A stretch of DNA of 64,000 bases from Myxococcales bacterium (GCA_020633465.1 JACKDN010000003.1:310001-374000), one strand, 5' to 3'. Counted from the first letter of the stretch, positions 40,188 to 49,968 are shown. Notes: generated from the sequence alone by a model not told the origin. A program made the numbers and translations.

Positions 40188-42080
40188 TCAGGGTGACGCG
40201 CCGCCCTCCATCTCTTCACCCTCGTTCATCGCGCCGTCCATCGGCCCGGCGAAGTCGCCGTCGAAGGGCGGGCCCTCGTCGTTGCTGGTGCGGATGATGC
40301 CGCGCCAGACGCCCTCTTCGATGGCGTCCACGGTCAGATCGTCGTTCTCTTCGACGAACTGCATCTCGCCCTGCAGCGTCAGCCGCGTGTCGATGCGCAG
40401 GCGGCCGATGATCGCCTCGGCGGCGTCGCCGGCCACGCCCAGCACCGTGGTGCACCAGCCCTCGATGGTGTTGCGGCTGACGATGTTGATGCCGCCCAGT
40501 CGCAGGTGGCTGTTGCCGCCGGTGATGCCGTTGGCGAAGCCGGGGCAGTTGGCCAGGTTCAACAGGGCGTCGTGCAGGTTGTCCGCGCCGTCGGCGATGA
40601 AGGGCAGCACGATGTTGTTCAGCACGAAGATGATCAGCCGCCCGTACTGCAGGTCCATCGTGTGGCTGTCGATGATGCCCTGGTTGTACGTGTGGATCCG
40701 GCCGCTGAACTGGCCGAACACGAGCTGGATGCCCTCGGCCGCCGCGGCCACCTCGTCCATCGTGAACGCGTAGCGCCCGCACTCGGGATCGGGGTCGTTC
40801 TGGCAGGGCAGGCGCCAGTAGAAGGCCATGCCGATCCAGTTCTGGCTGCCGTCGAAGGTGCCGTCGCGCCGCGGTTTCGAGAGGCGCATCTTGCTGATGA
40901 CCTCCATGTTGCTGACGACGCTGATGATGTCCGACCCCACGGTGAAGAAGCTGCGCAGCCAGTCGGGGCCGTCGTTGTCGATGTAGTCGTTGATGATGTC
41001 GTTCAGGTCGTCCTCGACCCAGCCGCGCACCAGATCGACCACCAGCGCGCCGATGGCGCCCGCCGCCTCGCGCACCAGGCCCTCGACGAGGTCGAAGACG
41101 AGGCCGGCGATCTCACGCTCGTGGTTCTGGTCGCCGAAGAAGCGCACCAGCGCGCGGATGACGTCGCCCAGCGTGCCGGGGATGGCGTCGGTGAAGTCGA
41201 AGTGGTTGATGAGGGTGTAGGTGCCGGCGGGGTTGAGGGGCAGGAGGAAGACCGACACCCGCACCCGGCGCACCTCGTCGGCGCGCACTACCAGATCGCC
41301 GGCGCAGCCGCCCGCGGCCAGCACGCCGTTGGTGGCCGTTCGCCCGCGCACCAACACCGAGAAGCGGGTGCCGGCGAGGATGTTCTCGACCAGCAGGCGA
41401 TCCGAGTGGTGCTCGACCTGCGCGGAGTGCAGCACCTCGGCCTCCCCCTCGGGGCGGGTGAGGTAGTAGGGATCCTCGCAGAACGTGTCGTCGGTCAGCA
41501 GGTACACCTCGAGCTGGCCGAGCGGCACCGGCCCCTCGTAGTCGAAGGCCACCTCGACGTCGCCGGCGGGCAGATCGCGCACGTGCACGGTGAACTGCAG
41601 CCGGCGCGTGTCGGGGCTCCAGGCCTCGACCGTGAAGTCGCGCACCTCCATGCCGGCCTGGAAGTCGACCGAGGCGAGGCCGTTGGCGTCGGTGACGGTG
41701 CGGCGGGCGCTGAGGCTGACGCCTTGGGGGGCGTCCTCGTCGACGATCGCGAACTCGACGCGATCGTCGGACACCGGGTTGCCGTCGGTGTCGAGCAGCA
41801 GCACCGCCAGCTCGACCTGGCCGCCGACGTGGACGTCCTTCTCGTCGTCCCCGGCGATGACCAGGATGCGCCCGAAGGTCTGCGGGGGCAGCAGGTTGCC
41901 GGCGTCGTCGAACTCGGGGCGGTTGTCCCCGCCGGGGGTGGGCGTGCGGTCGGGATCCTGCTCGGTCAGCACCTCGCGGTGATCCGGCTTGGCGGCGTTG
42001 TCGTCGCAGCCCGCGAGCAGCGCCAGGGGCGCGACCACGAGGGCCGCGGCGAGCCAGATCATCGACGATTGGGTGCGCAT
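40188..42080 (-). CDS. Large lipoprotein with Big-1-like Ig domain
   Basis: A 630-residue protein starting at ATG 42080 behind GGGGGAG. The signal ends in the lipobox LLAGC (about 23). Residues 60-160 look like an invasin-type Big-1 domain (VGGQVELAVLLLDTDGNPVS, TVTDANGLASVDFQAG). The middle holds a second beta-domain with Cys. The C-terminal 350 residues are helical and amphipathic with no family I recognise (LVFDLVEGLVREAAGAIGAL, LIIFVLNNIVLPFIADGADN), somewhat like lipid-binding tubes. It should be anchored in a membrane and face the periplasm or outside. The adjoining genes give no function. Confidence 0.8.
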   Translation of the reverse strand: MRTQSSMIWLAAALVVAPLALLAGCDDNAAKPDHREVLTEQDPDRTPTPGGDNRPEFDDAGNLLPPQTFGRILVIAGDDEKDVHVGGQVELAVLLLDTDGNPVSDDRVEFAIVDEDAPQGVSLSARRTVTDANGLASVDFQAGMEVRDFTVEAWSPDTRRLQFTVHVRDLPAGDVEVAFDYEGPVPLGQLEVYLLTDDTFCEDPYYLTRPEGEAEVLHSAQVEHHSDRLLVENILAGTRFSVLVRGRTATNGVLAAGGCAGDLVVRADEVRRVRVSVFLLPLNPAGTYTLINHFDFTDAIPGTLGDVIRALVRFFGDQNHEREIAGLVFDLVEGLVREAAGAIGALVVDLVRGWVEDDLNDIINDYIDNDGPDWLRSFFTVGSDIISVVSNMEVISKMRLSKPRRDGTFDGSQNWIGMAFYWRLPCQNDPDPECGRYAFTMDEVAAAAEGIQLVFGQFSGRIHTYNQGIIDSHTMDLQYGRLIIFVLNNIVLPFIADGADNLHDALLNLANCPGFANGITGGNSHLRLGGINIVSRNTIEGWCTTVLGVAGDAAEAIIGRLRIDTRLTLQGEMQFVEENDDLTVDAIEEGVWRGIIRTSNDEGPPFDGDFAGPMDGAMNEGEEMEGGASP

Positions 42081-42175
42081 GTCGAACTCCCCCGGGCTCG
42101 CGATTCCAGCGGCGGTGAAGGATAGCAGAGTCGACGGCGCAACGACCAACCGCCGCGATGGCACGCGCGAGCGCG

Positions 42176-42904
42176 TCAGCCCTCGCGGCGTCGGCGGATC
42201 ACGCGCACCAGGCCGAAGAGCGCGAGCAGGGCCGTGAACACCATCGCGATCAGCGCCGCGGCGTGGTGCCATCGGCTGGAGGGCTGGTCGGTGGTGTCGA
42301 AGATGCGGATGGGCTCGCTGTCGGGGATGCTGAACTTCAACCGCAGCGTGCGCGCCGTGCCCGCGTAGCCGGGCTCGCGATCCGGGTCGATCATTCGCCC
42401 CGGCTCGTCGATCTGGAAGCCGAACAGGCTGCCCTTGCGCAGGCGGTGGTTCACCACGTCCTTGCGGTCGGCGGCCAGCACCGCGAAGACGTTGTCGCCG
42501 GCCAGCTTCACGAAGAAGCGCCGCCCCTCGTCACGGCGGTAGGGATCGTCGAGATCCCGCGCCTGGCCCGTCGCCAGCGTGGTCAACAGCTGCACGGCGC
42601 CCGAGACGTGGCAGTAGGTGTCGTGGGGCAGCGGCGGCACCGCCTGGGGATCCTCGGCCCGCAGCCGCGGGCGCTCGGTGATGCTGCCGCACTCGGCCGG
42701 GGTACGCGCGCGCAGCATGTACGCCGTGCCGGGCCAGCTGCGCACCGCCATGAAGACGGCGCCCGCCAGCACCGCCAGCAGCAGCACGGGGTGCCGCATC
42801 GTGAAGCCCGCCCGTCGCGGCGGCGCGTCGTCCTCGAGCCAGTCGTCGAGGGCGTCGTCCTCGGTGGCGGGGCCCGGGTCCCGGGACGGATCGTCCATGG
42901 CCAT
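42176..42904 (-). CDS. Membrane protein with two helices and a periplasmic domain
   Basis: A 242-residue protein. ATG 42904 is the most plausible start; ATG 42898 would remove only two residues. An acidic cytoplasmic N-terminus (DDWLEDDAPP) is followed by a helix (HPVLLLAVLAGAVFMAV), a periplasmic domain of about 140 residues with two Cys (ECGSIT, YCHVSG), a second helix (AALIAMVFTALLALFGLV) and a basic end (RRRREG). The family is unknown to me. It lies between the Big-1-like lipoprotein and carD on the same strand, but is 110 bp from carD and 95 bp from the lipoprotein. Confidence 0.75.
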   Translation of the reverse strand: MAMDDPSRDPGPATEDDALDDWLEDDAPPRRAGFTMRHPVLLLAVLAGAVFMAVRSWPGTAYMLRARTPAECGSITERPRLRAEDPQAVPPLPHDTYCHVSGAVQLLTTLATGQARDLDDPYRRDEGRRFFVKLAGDNVFAVLAADRKDVVNHRLRKGSLFGFQIDEPGRMIDPDREPGYAGTARTLRLKFSIPDSEPIRIFDTTDQPSSRWHHAAALIAMVFTALLALFGLVRVIRRRREG

Positions 42905-43014
42905 CGGCTCGCGCAGTCCTTCCGACCGTTGCGGACTCGTAGACAACCAGGGGAGGGGAAGGTTTCCGGGCGGTCACGGGGCGACCGCGGGCGCCCCGGC
43001 CGCGGGGAGGCGGC

Positions 43015-43506
43015 TCAGCACTCGCCGGCGAAGATGTCCTCCAGCTCTTGCGCCACCTCGATCTCGTCGCGCTGCGTCGCGAGCGAGAGCTCCTTGACCA
43101 GCAGCGAGCGGGCCTGGTCGAGCATCTGGCGCTCGCCGTAGCTGAGCTCCTTGTCGCTCTTGAGGCGGTACAGATCGCGCATCACCTGGGCGATCTCGAG
43201 CACCGAACCGGTGCGCAGCTTCTCGTTGTAGGCGCGGAAGCGGCGGTTCCAGGTCTTGTCCTTGGGGCGGTCGGCCTCCTCGCGGAGCACCGCGTAGACC
43301 GAGGGCACCTCGTCCGGATCGATGAGCCCGCGGAGCCCGACGTCGGCGGCCTTGTGGGTGGGGATGCGTACGATCGTGCCGCTGTCCATGCGCAGCGTGT
43401 AGACCTCGAGCGAGTTGCCCGCGACCTCCATCGTCCCGACCTCGGTGATCTGACCGATCCCCTGACCCTGGTAAACCGCCATATCGCCGACTTCGAACTG
43501 GCCCAT
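43015..43506 (-). CDS. cdnL: CarD/CdnL-family RNA polymerase-binding regulator
   Basis: A 163-residue protein of the CarD_CdnL_TRCF family. The N-terminal Tudor-like RNAP-interaction domain has the family pattern (GDMAVYQGQGIGQITEVG, YTLRMDSGTIVRIPTHKA). The C-terminal helical domain binds promoter DNA (WNRRFRAYNEKLRTGSVLEI, LSYGERQMLDQARSLLVKEL). There is no AT-hook tail as in myxobacterial CarD itself, so it is closer to the essential CdnL that stabilises open complexes at rRNA promoters. AGGAGG precedes ATG 43506. Confidence 0.94.
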   Translation of the reverse strand: MGQFEVGDMAVYQGQGIGQITEVGTMEVAGNSLEVYTLRMDSGTIVRIPTHKAADVGLRGLIDPDEVPSVYAVLREEADRPKDKTWNRRFRAYNEKLRTGSVLEIAQVMRDLYRLKSDKELSYGERQMLDQARSLLVKELSLATQRDEIEVAQELEDIFAGEC

Positions 43507-43567
43507 CGTCGCCTCCTGGGTTCACGAGCGGGCCGGCGGGTAGGCGCAGGCCGCTCCACGGTCGCGG

Positions 43568-43596
43568 ATCAAAGCACGTCCGGCGAAGCGCGACAA
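43568..43596 (-). promoter_or_regulatory. Possible cdnL promoter
   Basis: On the minus strand TTGTCG (43596-43591), a 17-base spacer and TTTGAT (43573-43568), about 60 bp ahead of the cdnL start. The match is moderate. Confidence 0.3.
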
Positions 43597-43676
43597 CCCC
43601 CGCGGGGTCGGGCGGGGGGGCGGGCGGGGCGCGTCGCGGGCCGCGCGGCGTGCCTGGCACCGGCATGGGAGGGGGT

Positions 43677-44804
43677 TCAGCCGAGCGCCTCGACGGCCCG
43701 CGCCACCGCGCCGCCGGCGTCGCCGTCGCCGAACGCGTCGACGGGCGCCGGGCCCTCGGGGGCGGCCCGCGCCGCGGCGCGCAGCGCCTCGGGGTCGGCG
43801 CCCACCAGGACGTTCCAGCCGCCGGCCAGCGTCTCGGGCCACTCGGTCGTGTCGCGCATCGTGACGCAGGGGCGGCCGGCGAACAGGGCCTCCTTCTGCA
43901 CGCCGCCCGAGTCGGTGAAGACGCGCGCGCACCCGTGCAGCAGGGCGGTGAAGTCGAGGTAGCCGGCGGGCTCGGCCAGGCACAGGCGGCCCGTGGGCTT
44001 CAGGCCGGCGCGCGCCATGGCGTGCCGAGTGCGCGGGTGAAGCGGCAGCAGCACGGGCCAGGGCAGGTCGCCCAGCGCCGCCAGCAAGCCGGCCAGCCGC
44101 GCGGGATCGTCCGTGTTGGCGGCGCGGTGCAGGGTGGCCACGGCGAAGCCGCCGGCGCGGGCCGCGTCGGCGGGCAGCGCGTCGAGGGGCGCGGGCGGCG
44201 GCCCCTGCGGATCGGCCAGCCATCGCCCGACGGCCGTGCGCGTCTGCACCGTGCGGCCCACCTGCCGGGCCAGATCGAGCATCACGTCGCCGGTGAACAG
44301 GACGCGCCGCGCGCCCTCGCCCGCGGCCAGCCCCTCGCTGGCCAGCTGCTCGACGGCGCGGTGGGTGGGGCACAGCAGCACGTCCGAGACGTGGTCGGTG
44401 GCGACGCGGTTGATCTCCTCGGGCATCCGGCGGTCGAACGAGCGCAGCCCGGCCTCGACGTGCACCACCGGCACGTGCAGCTTGGCGGCGGCGAGGGCGC
44501 CGGCGAGGGTCGAGTTGGTGTCGCCGTAGACGACCATCGCGGCCGGCCGCGTGCGCTCGACGACCGCCTCGATGGCCGCCAGCATGGCGCCGGTCTGGGC
44601 GCCGTGCTTGCCGCTGCCGATGTCGAGGCTGTGATCCGGCGGCGCCATCTCGAGCTCGTCGAAGAACACCTGCGACAGCCCCGGATCGTAATGCTGGCCG
44701 GTGTGCAGGAGCTGGTGACGCGGGCGATCCGCCGCGGCGGCGAGGACGACGGCGGCCTTCACGAACTGGGGCCGGGCGCCGACGATGTGCAGGTAGGGCT
44801 TCAT
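43677..44804 (-). CDS. wecB: UDP-N-acetylglucosamine 2-epimerase (non-hydrolysing)
   Basis: A 375-residue enzyme interconverting UDP-GlcNAc and UDP-ManNAc for surface polysaccharide synthesis. Motifs: HIVGARPQFVKAA at the N-terminus, HTGQHYDPGLSQVFF, VVYGDTNSTLAGALAA, HVEAGLRSFDRRMPEEINR with catalytic acidic residues and the substrate-binding His/Arg, and TDSGGVQKEALFAGRPCVTMR in the second Rossmann lobe. The length is normal. The gene is divergent from the helicase across 45 bp. No other polysaccharide genes are adjacent; ugd and the epimerase 20 kb away serve related pathways. Confidence 0.95.
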   Translation of the reverse strand: MKPYLHIVGARPQFVKAAVVLAAAADRPRHQLLHTGQHYDPGLSQVFFDELEMAPPDHSLDIGSGKHGAQTGAMLAAIEAVVERTRPAAMVVYGDTNSTLAGALAAAKLHVPVVHVEAGLRSFDRRMPEEINRVATDHVSDVLLCPTHRAVEQLASEGLAAGEGARRVLFTGDVMLDLARQVGRTVQTRTAVGRWLADPQGPPPAPLDALPADAARAGGFAVATLHRAANTDDPARLAGLLAALGDLPWPVLLPLHPRTRHAMARAGLKPTGRLCLAEPAGYLDFTALLHGCARVFTDSGGVQKEALFAGRPCVTMRDTTEWPETLAGGWNVLVGADPEALRAAARAAPEGPAPVDAFGDGDAGGAVARAVEALG

Positions 44805-44849
44805 GGCGGCAGACTATCTCAGCGCGCGGCGGGTGAGTAAAAGGGGCGG

Positions 44850-46751
44850 GTGAGCGACACCCCCGACGACGTGCTCGGGCCCGACGGCCTGATGGCCCGC
44901 GCGCTGCCCGGCTTCGAGTGGCGGCCGGCCCAGCTGGCGTTCGCGCGGCAGGTGGCCGACGTCATGGCGCGCGGCGGGGTGCTGCTGGCCGAGGCGGGCA
45001 CGGGCACCGGCAAGACGCTGGCCTATCTCGTGCCCGCGGCGCAGTCCGGGCGGCGCGTGGTGGTGAGCACCGGCACGCGCGCGCTGCAGGATCAGCTGGC
45101 CAACAAGGATCTGCCGCTCTTGCGGGCGGCGCTGCCCGGCGGCGTGTCGTCGGCGATCCTGAAGGGCCGCCGCAACTACCTGTGCCTCCACCGGTTCGAG
45201 ACGTCGCCGCCCACCGACGATCCGGCGTGGCCGGCCCTGGCGCGCTGGCGCGACGCGACCTCGACCGGCGATCGTGCCGAGCTGGCCGCGGTGGACGAGA
45301 ACGCGCCGGTGTGGGACGCGCTGACGGTGAACGCCGAGGCCTGCCTCGGCGGGCGCTGTCCGCATTACGAGGCCTGCTTCGTCACCCGCGCCCGCGGCCG
45401 CGCCGCCGCCGCCGACGTGGTGATCGTCAATCATCACCTGTACTTCGCCGATCTGGTCGTGCGCGAGGCCGGCGGCGCCGCGCTGCCGGATCACGACGTC
45501 GTGATCTTCGACGAGGCCCACGCGGTGCCGGACATCGCGTCGGTCTTCTTCGGCGTCCAGGTGGGCACCGGGCGGCTCGACGCCTGGCTGCGCGACGCGG
45601 CGCGCGCCGGGGGCGGGGCGCCGCCGGTCGAGCTCGGCGCGGTGGCGGCCGCCGCCGCGGTGCTGTTCGAGGCCCTGCGGCCGCCCGACGGGGGGCGCGC
45701 CCCCTGGCCCGACGACGGTACGCCGCCGGCGTGGATCGACGCGTGGCTGGCGCTGGACGACGCGCTGGCCGAGGCGGCGCACGCGTTGGTGGCGCGAGCG
45801 GGCGAGGGCGAGTCGGTCGCGGCGCTGGCCCGCCGCGCGGCGGCCCTGCGCGACGATCTGGCGCGGCTGTTCGATCCGACCGACGGCGAGGCCGCCGTCG
45901 CCTTTCGCGAGGCCCGCGGCCGCGGGACGCACCTCGGCCGGCAGCCGGTGGATCCCGGCGCGCGGCTCGAGCCGACGCTGTACGCGCGTCGGCACGCGGT
46001 CGTCTTCACCTCGGCCACGCTGGCGGTGGACGGCGGCTTCGACTACGCGCGGCGCCGACTCGGCGCCCCGGAGGACGCCGAGACCGCCCTCTTCGACAGC
46101 CCCTTCGATCACGCGGCGCGCTGCCGCTTGTTCCTGCCGCCCGACCTGCCGTCGCCGGGCTCGCCGGCGCACCCGGCCGCGGTGGCCGCCTGGACCGAGC
46201 GGCTGACGGCGCTGACCGAGGGCCGCGCGTTCGTGCTCTTCACCAGCGTCCGCAACCTCGAGGCCGTGCACGCGCGCCTGCGCGGGCGCCTGCCCTGGCC
46301 CCTGCTGCGCCAAGGCGAGGCGCCCCGCGATCGCCTGCTGGCGCGCTTCCGCTCGACGCCCGGCGCGGTGCTGCTGGGCACGGCCAGCTTCTGGGAGGGC
46401 GTCGACGTCGCCGGCGACGCCCTGTCGCTGGTCATCATCGACAAGCTGCCCTTCGGCGTGCCCGACGATCCCGTCCTGCAGGCCCGCCTGGCCGAGGCCC
46501 GCGCGCGCGGCGAGGATCCCTTCCGCCGCGTCCAGCTGCCGGGGGCGGCCCTGGCCCTCAAGCAGGGCTTCGGTCGCCTGCTGCGCACCCGCGGCGATCG
46601 CGGCGTCGTCGCGATCCTCGACCCCCGCCTCACCGCGCGCGGCTACGGCAAGGTGCTGCTGAGGGCCTTGCCGCCGGCGCCGGTGTGCCGCGATCCCGAC
46701 GAGCTCGCGGCATGGTGGCGGGCCGTCGCCGCGCCACCGGCGGCCGATTGA
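44850..46751 (+). CDS. dinG: DinG/XPD-family ATP-dependent DNA helicase
   Basis: A 633-residue superfamily 2 helicase. Motif I is AEAGTGTGKTLAYLVP, then VVSTGTRALQDQL, the DEAH motif in VIFDEAHAVPD, and late motifs FVLFTSVRNLEAVHARL, GTASFWEGVDVAGDALSLV, LKQGFGRLLRTRGDRGVV. Cysteines in NYLCLHR and CLGGRCPHYEACF agree with the 4Fe-4S domain of DinG and XPD. The start is GTG 44850 behind AAAAGGGGCGG. Family members unwind damaged or structured DNA. Its stop is part of the promoter of the next operon. Confidence 0.93.
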   Translation: MSDTPDDVLGPDGLMARALPGFEWRPAQLAFARQVADVMARGGVLLAEAGTGTGKTLAYLVPAAQSGRRVVVSTGTRALQDQLANKDLPLLRAALPGGVSSAILKGRRNYLCLHRFETSPPTDDPAWPALARWRDATSTGDRAELAAVDENAPVWDALTVNAEACLGGRCPHYEACFVTRARGRAAAADVVIVNHHLYFADLVVREAGGAALPDHDVVIFDEAHAVPDIASVFFGVQVGTGRLDAWLRDAARAGGGAPPVELGAVAAAAAVLFEALRPPDGGRAPWPDDGTPPAWIDAWLALDDALAEAAHALVARAGEGESVAALARRAAALRDDLARLFDPTDGEAAVAFREARGRGTHLGRQPVDPGARLEPTLYARRHAVVFTSATLAVDGGFDYARRRLGAPEDAETALFDSPFDHAARCRLFLPPDLPSPGSPAHPAAVAAWTERLTALTEGRAFVLFTSVRNLEAVHARLRGRLPWPLLRQGEAPRDRLLARFRSTPGAVLLGTASFWEGVDVAGDALSLVIIDKLPFGVPDDPVLQARLAEARARGEDPFRRVQLPGAALALKQGFGRLLRTRGDRGVVAILDPRLTARGYGKVLLRALPPAPVCRDPDELAAWWRAVAAPPAAD

Positions 46752-46777
46752 CCGTCGCGACGGGGCCCGCGTATGCT
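46748..46777 (+). promoter_or_regulatory. Promoter of the GTPase-sigma-CHAT operon
   Basis: TTGACC (46748-46753, overlapping the helicase stop), an 18-base spacer and TATGCT (46772-46777), about 27 bp before the start at 46804. It has the same layout as the HU promoter. Confidence 0.55.
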
Positions 46778-46803
46778 CGACGCCCCGAGGGGGCGGCGAT
46801 GCG

Positions 46804-49800
46804 ATGCGAGCGGAGGACCTAGAGCGGGCGCTCGATGGGTTGGCGTTGCCCGCCGACGCCGAGGCGCCCCTTCGCGCGGCCCACGCCCAGCTGGTCGACG
46901 GCCGACCGGACGACAGCCTCGAGGCCCTCGCCCGCCTCGGTCGCCCCCAGGAGCCCGCCGTCGCGCTGCTGACCGGCCTCGCCCACCTCGGGCGCTTCGA
47001 CCTCTTCCGCGCCGAGCGCACCCTGACCCAGCTCGTGGCCCACATGCCGGTCTTCGTCGGCCTGTTGGCCCTCGCGCGCGTGCGCGTCCTGCAGGAGGAC
47101 GTCGAGGGCGCCGCCGAGCTGCTGCGGCGGGCGCTGCAGGCGCGGCCCGATCACGCGGGGGCCATCGCCGCGCTGGCCGAGTGCTATGTGGTCGACGGGC
47201 GCTACGAGCGGGCCGAGGCGCTGGCGCGGCGCGGTCTCGAGCTGCACCCGACGGCGACCGCGCTGCTCTTCGTGCTGGCCGACGCCCTGCGCTGCCAGGA
47301 GCGCCACGTCGAGGCGGTGGCGGTGCTGCGGCGCCTGCTGCCCCTCGACGCGACGGCCGAGGCGCCGCGGGTGGCCCTGGGGCGGTCGCTGCTGGCGCTC
47401 GAGCGCCCCGCCGAGGCGCGGCCCATCTTCGAGGAGGTGCTGCGCCGCAACGCCGAGTCCACCGGCGCGCTGGCCGGCATGGCCGAGGCGCTGGCCCAGG
47501 AGGGCCGCCTGGGCGAGGCTCACGGCTATGTGCTGCGCGCCATGGCGGCCGCGCCCGATCAGGCCTGGCTGCACCTGCTGCACGCCCACCTGAACCTGCG
47601 CAGCGGGCGGCTGGACCAGGCCGAGATGTCGGCCGAGACGGCGGCCACGCTGACCGACGCCCCGCGCGAGGCCCTGCGCATCGCGGTGCGGGCGGCCACC
47701 GGCCGGGGCGACTTCGAGCGCGCGGCCGAGCACGCCCGGGCGCTGCTGGGGGTCGACGCCTCCGACGCGCTGGGGCACGCGGCGACCGGGCTAGCCGAGG
47801 TGCTGGCGGGCCGGGCGGGGGCCGCGCGCGAGCGGCTGACCGCGCAGCTCGCGCGCCGCGCGCCGGATCCCGATCTGCTGCTGGCGCTGGGCGCCGCCGA
47901 GCTGGCGGCGGGCCAGGCCGCGCAGGCCGCCGAGCGCTTCCGCGCGGTCATCCGGCTGCGCGCCGACGATCGCTGGGCGCAGCCCTTGCTGGGCGCGGCC
48001 TACGCGGGCGTCAACGATCCGGACGCCTCGGGCGAGCGGCTGCTGCGGCGCGCCCTGGCCGGCGAGCCGGTGGGCGAGGACGACGACGACGAGGACGACG
48101 ACGACGAGACCTACGTCGTCGAGCCGCCGACCCAGCACGGCGCGCCGCCGCCCGCCACGGCCCGGCGCGCCAGCGGTCCCATCGCCCCGCTGCTCGAGGC
48201 CGCGGTGAACCGCCTGCTGGCCGAGGAGGACGGCTCGATCGCGCCGCCCCCCGAGGATCTCGAGCCCCTCGAGCCGCCGCCGGCCGCGCAGGTGACGCCC
48301 CCGTCCCCCGCGCTGGAGCCCCCCCTGCCGCCGCCGCCCGACCCCGGGGGGTCGGTCGAGTCGCGCTCGCTGGCCGGGATCGACCTCAGCCCGGCCCCCA
48401 CGCCCTCGCACGGCGGTGATCGCCCGCCCGCCGAGGTGGTGGAGCGGCTGCACCGCCTCGGTCGCGTGCTCGCCGGCGCCGAGGGGCTGGCCGATCTGGC
48501 CAGCCGCGTCGACCGGCTGATCGAGGGCCACGACCAGCCCCTCTTGCTCGCGGTCGTCGGGCGATCCGGCGCGGGCAAGACCACCTTCGTCAACGCGCTG
48601 ATCGGCCAGCCGCTGATCCCCGAGGACACGCGGGTGCCGCACCTGCTGCGCTACGGGCGGCGGCCCAGCGCCCGCGTCGTCTTCCACGACGGGCGCATCG
48701 AGACGGTGCGGCCGCAGGCGCTGCGCGAGGTCGTGGCGCGGGCGGGGGTCGACGGCGACGACGGGGGCGTCCGGCGGGTCGAGATCCTGATGCCGGTGCA
48801 GGAGCTGGTGCGCGCGAGCATCCTCGATCTGCCCGATCCGCTGGCCGACGGGGCGCTGTCCGCCGGCGACGTCGACGGCGTGCTGTGGCTGATCGACGCC
48901 GAGGCCAGCGAGGACGCGTGGGCCGAGGCGGCGGCTTGGCTGGACGCGCACGGCGGCGACGCGCTGGCGGTGGTGACGCGGGCCGATCGGGTGGCGGGCG
49001 AGCGCGTGGTGGCGCAGTCCGAGCGGGGGCGCGCGGCGCTCGGCGGGCGGGTGCGCGAGGTGTGCGTCGTCAGCGCGCAGCAGGGGCTCGAGGGGCTGCG
49101 CCACCGCGACGTCGGCGCCCTGCGCGAGAGCGGCTTCCCCCGCCTGCACAAGGCGCTCGGTCGGGCCTTCTTCCACCGGGCGGGGCGAGTGCGCGGCGAC
49201 GCGGTCGCGCGGCAGGTCGAGCGGCTGGCCCGCGCGGGGCTGGCGCGGGTGCAGGCCAGCCTCGATCGCGTCGAGCGGCAGGACGCCGCGGTGGCGGCCC
49301 TGGCCGAGCGGGTGGCGCGCGATCGCGAGGCCTTCCGCCGCGAGGCCGAGGGCACGGTGCCCGAGCGGCTGGCCGGCGCGCTCGAGCAGACGCTCGCGGC
49401 CTGCGCGCCCGAGGTCGGCGAGGCGTGGGCGATGCCGGCGGGCTTCGAGCGCCAGCACCGGCTCGACGGCGCGCGGGCGCGGCTGCGGCAGGGCTTCGTC
49501 GAGGGCGTGCGCGGGGCGCGCGAGGCCCTCGACGGTCAGCTGCGGCGCGCGATGGACGGCTACTTCGCGGCCTTCGAGGCGATCTTCCCGCCCGACGCGC
49601 AGTCGGCCGAGGCGGCGCGGGTGGCCGGGCTGCAGGGCATCCTCGACGGCTACCGGCTGCTGCTGCTCGAGGAGGCGCTGGGGCGGCACGAGGCCTACCT
49701 CGAGGGCTGGGTGGATCAGGCGCCGCTCGAGGCGCTGCTGCGCGAGCCACGGCCGGCGACGGAGGCCGACGTGGTCAGCGCCCTGCGCGACGCCGGCCTG

Positions 49801-49968
49801 CACCTCGACCGGGCGCGGGCGCCCAAGCTGCAGGGGCTGGGCGGCCCGCTCTTCGACGGCATCGCGGCCTTCGTCGACGAGACCGCGGCCGATCTGCGGG
49901 TGGCGCGGGTCGACCTGACCGAGCGCCTCGTCGAGCCGCTGATCCGCTTCCTCGACGGCACGGAGTGA
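46804..49968 (+). CDS. TPR protein fused to a dynamin-like GTPase domain
   Basis: A 1054-residue cytoplasmic protein. Residues 20-420 are about ten TPR-like helix pairs (ELLRRALQARPDHAGAIAAL, RRGLELHPTATALLFVLADA). An acidic run (DDDDEDDDDE, about 425-435) and a Pro-rich linker lead to a P-loop GTPase at about 575-760: G1 VVGRSGAGKTTFVNALIG, G3 LDLPDPLADG and G4 TRAD. Dynamin-type G3 is DLPG; here the Gly is Asp. The rest (about 790-1054) is a long helical region like the stalk of bacterial dynamin-like proteins. No transmembrane helix is seen. ATG 46804 follows GAGGGGG. It overlaps the sigma gene by 4 nt. TPR and dynamin modules together are rare. Confidence 0.85.
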   Translation: MRAEDLERALDGLALPADAEAPLRAAHAQLVDGRPDDSLEALARLGRPQEPAVALLTGLAHLGRFDLFRAERTLTQLVAHMPVFVGLLALARVRVLQEDVEGAAELLRRALQARPDHAGAIAALAECYVVDGRYERAEALARRGLELHPTATALLFVLADALRCQERHVEAVAVLRRLLPLDATAEAPRVALGRSLLALERPAEARPIFEEVLRRNAESTGALAGMAEALAQEGRLGEAHGYVLRAMAAAPDQAWLHLLHAHLNLRSGRLDQAEMSAETAATLTDAPREALRIAVRAATGRGDFERAAEHARALLGVDASDALGHAATGLAEVLAGRAGAARERLTAQLARRAPDPDLLLALGAAELAAGQAAQAAERFRAVIRLRADDRWAQPLLGAAYAGVNDPDASGERLLRRALAGEPVGEDDDDEDDDDETYVVEPPTQHGAPPPATARRASGPIAPLLEAAVNRLLAEEDGSIAPPPEDLEPLEPPPAAQVTPPSPALEPPLPPPPDPGGSVESRSLAGIDLSPAPTPSHGGDRPPAEVVERLHRLGRVLAGAEGLADLASRVDRLIEGHDQPLLLAVVGRSGAGKTTFVNALIGQPLIPEDTRVPHLLRYGRRPSARVVFHDGRIETVRPQALREVVARAGVDGDDGGVRRVEILMPVQELVRASILDLPDPLADGALSAGDVDGVLWLIDAEASEDAWAEAAAWLDAHGGDALAVVTRADRVAGERVVAQSERGRAALGGRVREVCVVSAQQGLEGLRHRDVGALRESGFPRLHKALGRAFFHRAGRVRGDAVARQVERLARAGLARVQASLDRVERQDAAVAALAERVARDREAFRREAEGTVPERLAGALEQTLAACAPEVGEAWAMPAGFERQHRLDGARARLRQGFVEGVRGAREALDGQLRRAMDGYFAAFEAIFPPDAQSAEAARVAGLQGILDGYRLLLLEEALGRHEAYLEGWVDQAPLEALLREPRPATEADVVSALRDAGLHLDRARAPKLQGLGGPLFDGIAAFVDETAADLRVARVDLTERLVEPLIRFLDGTE

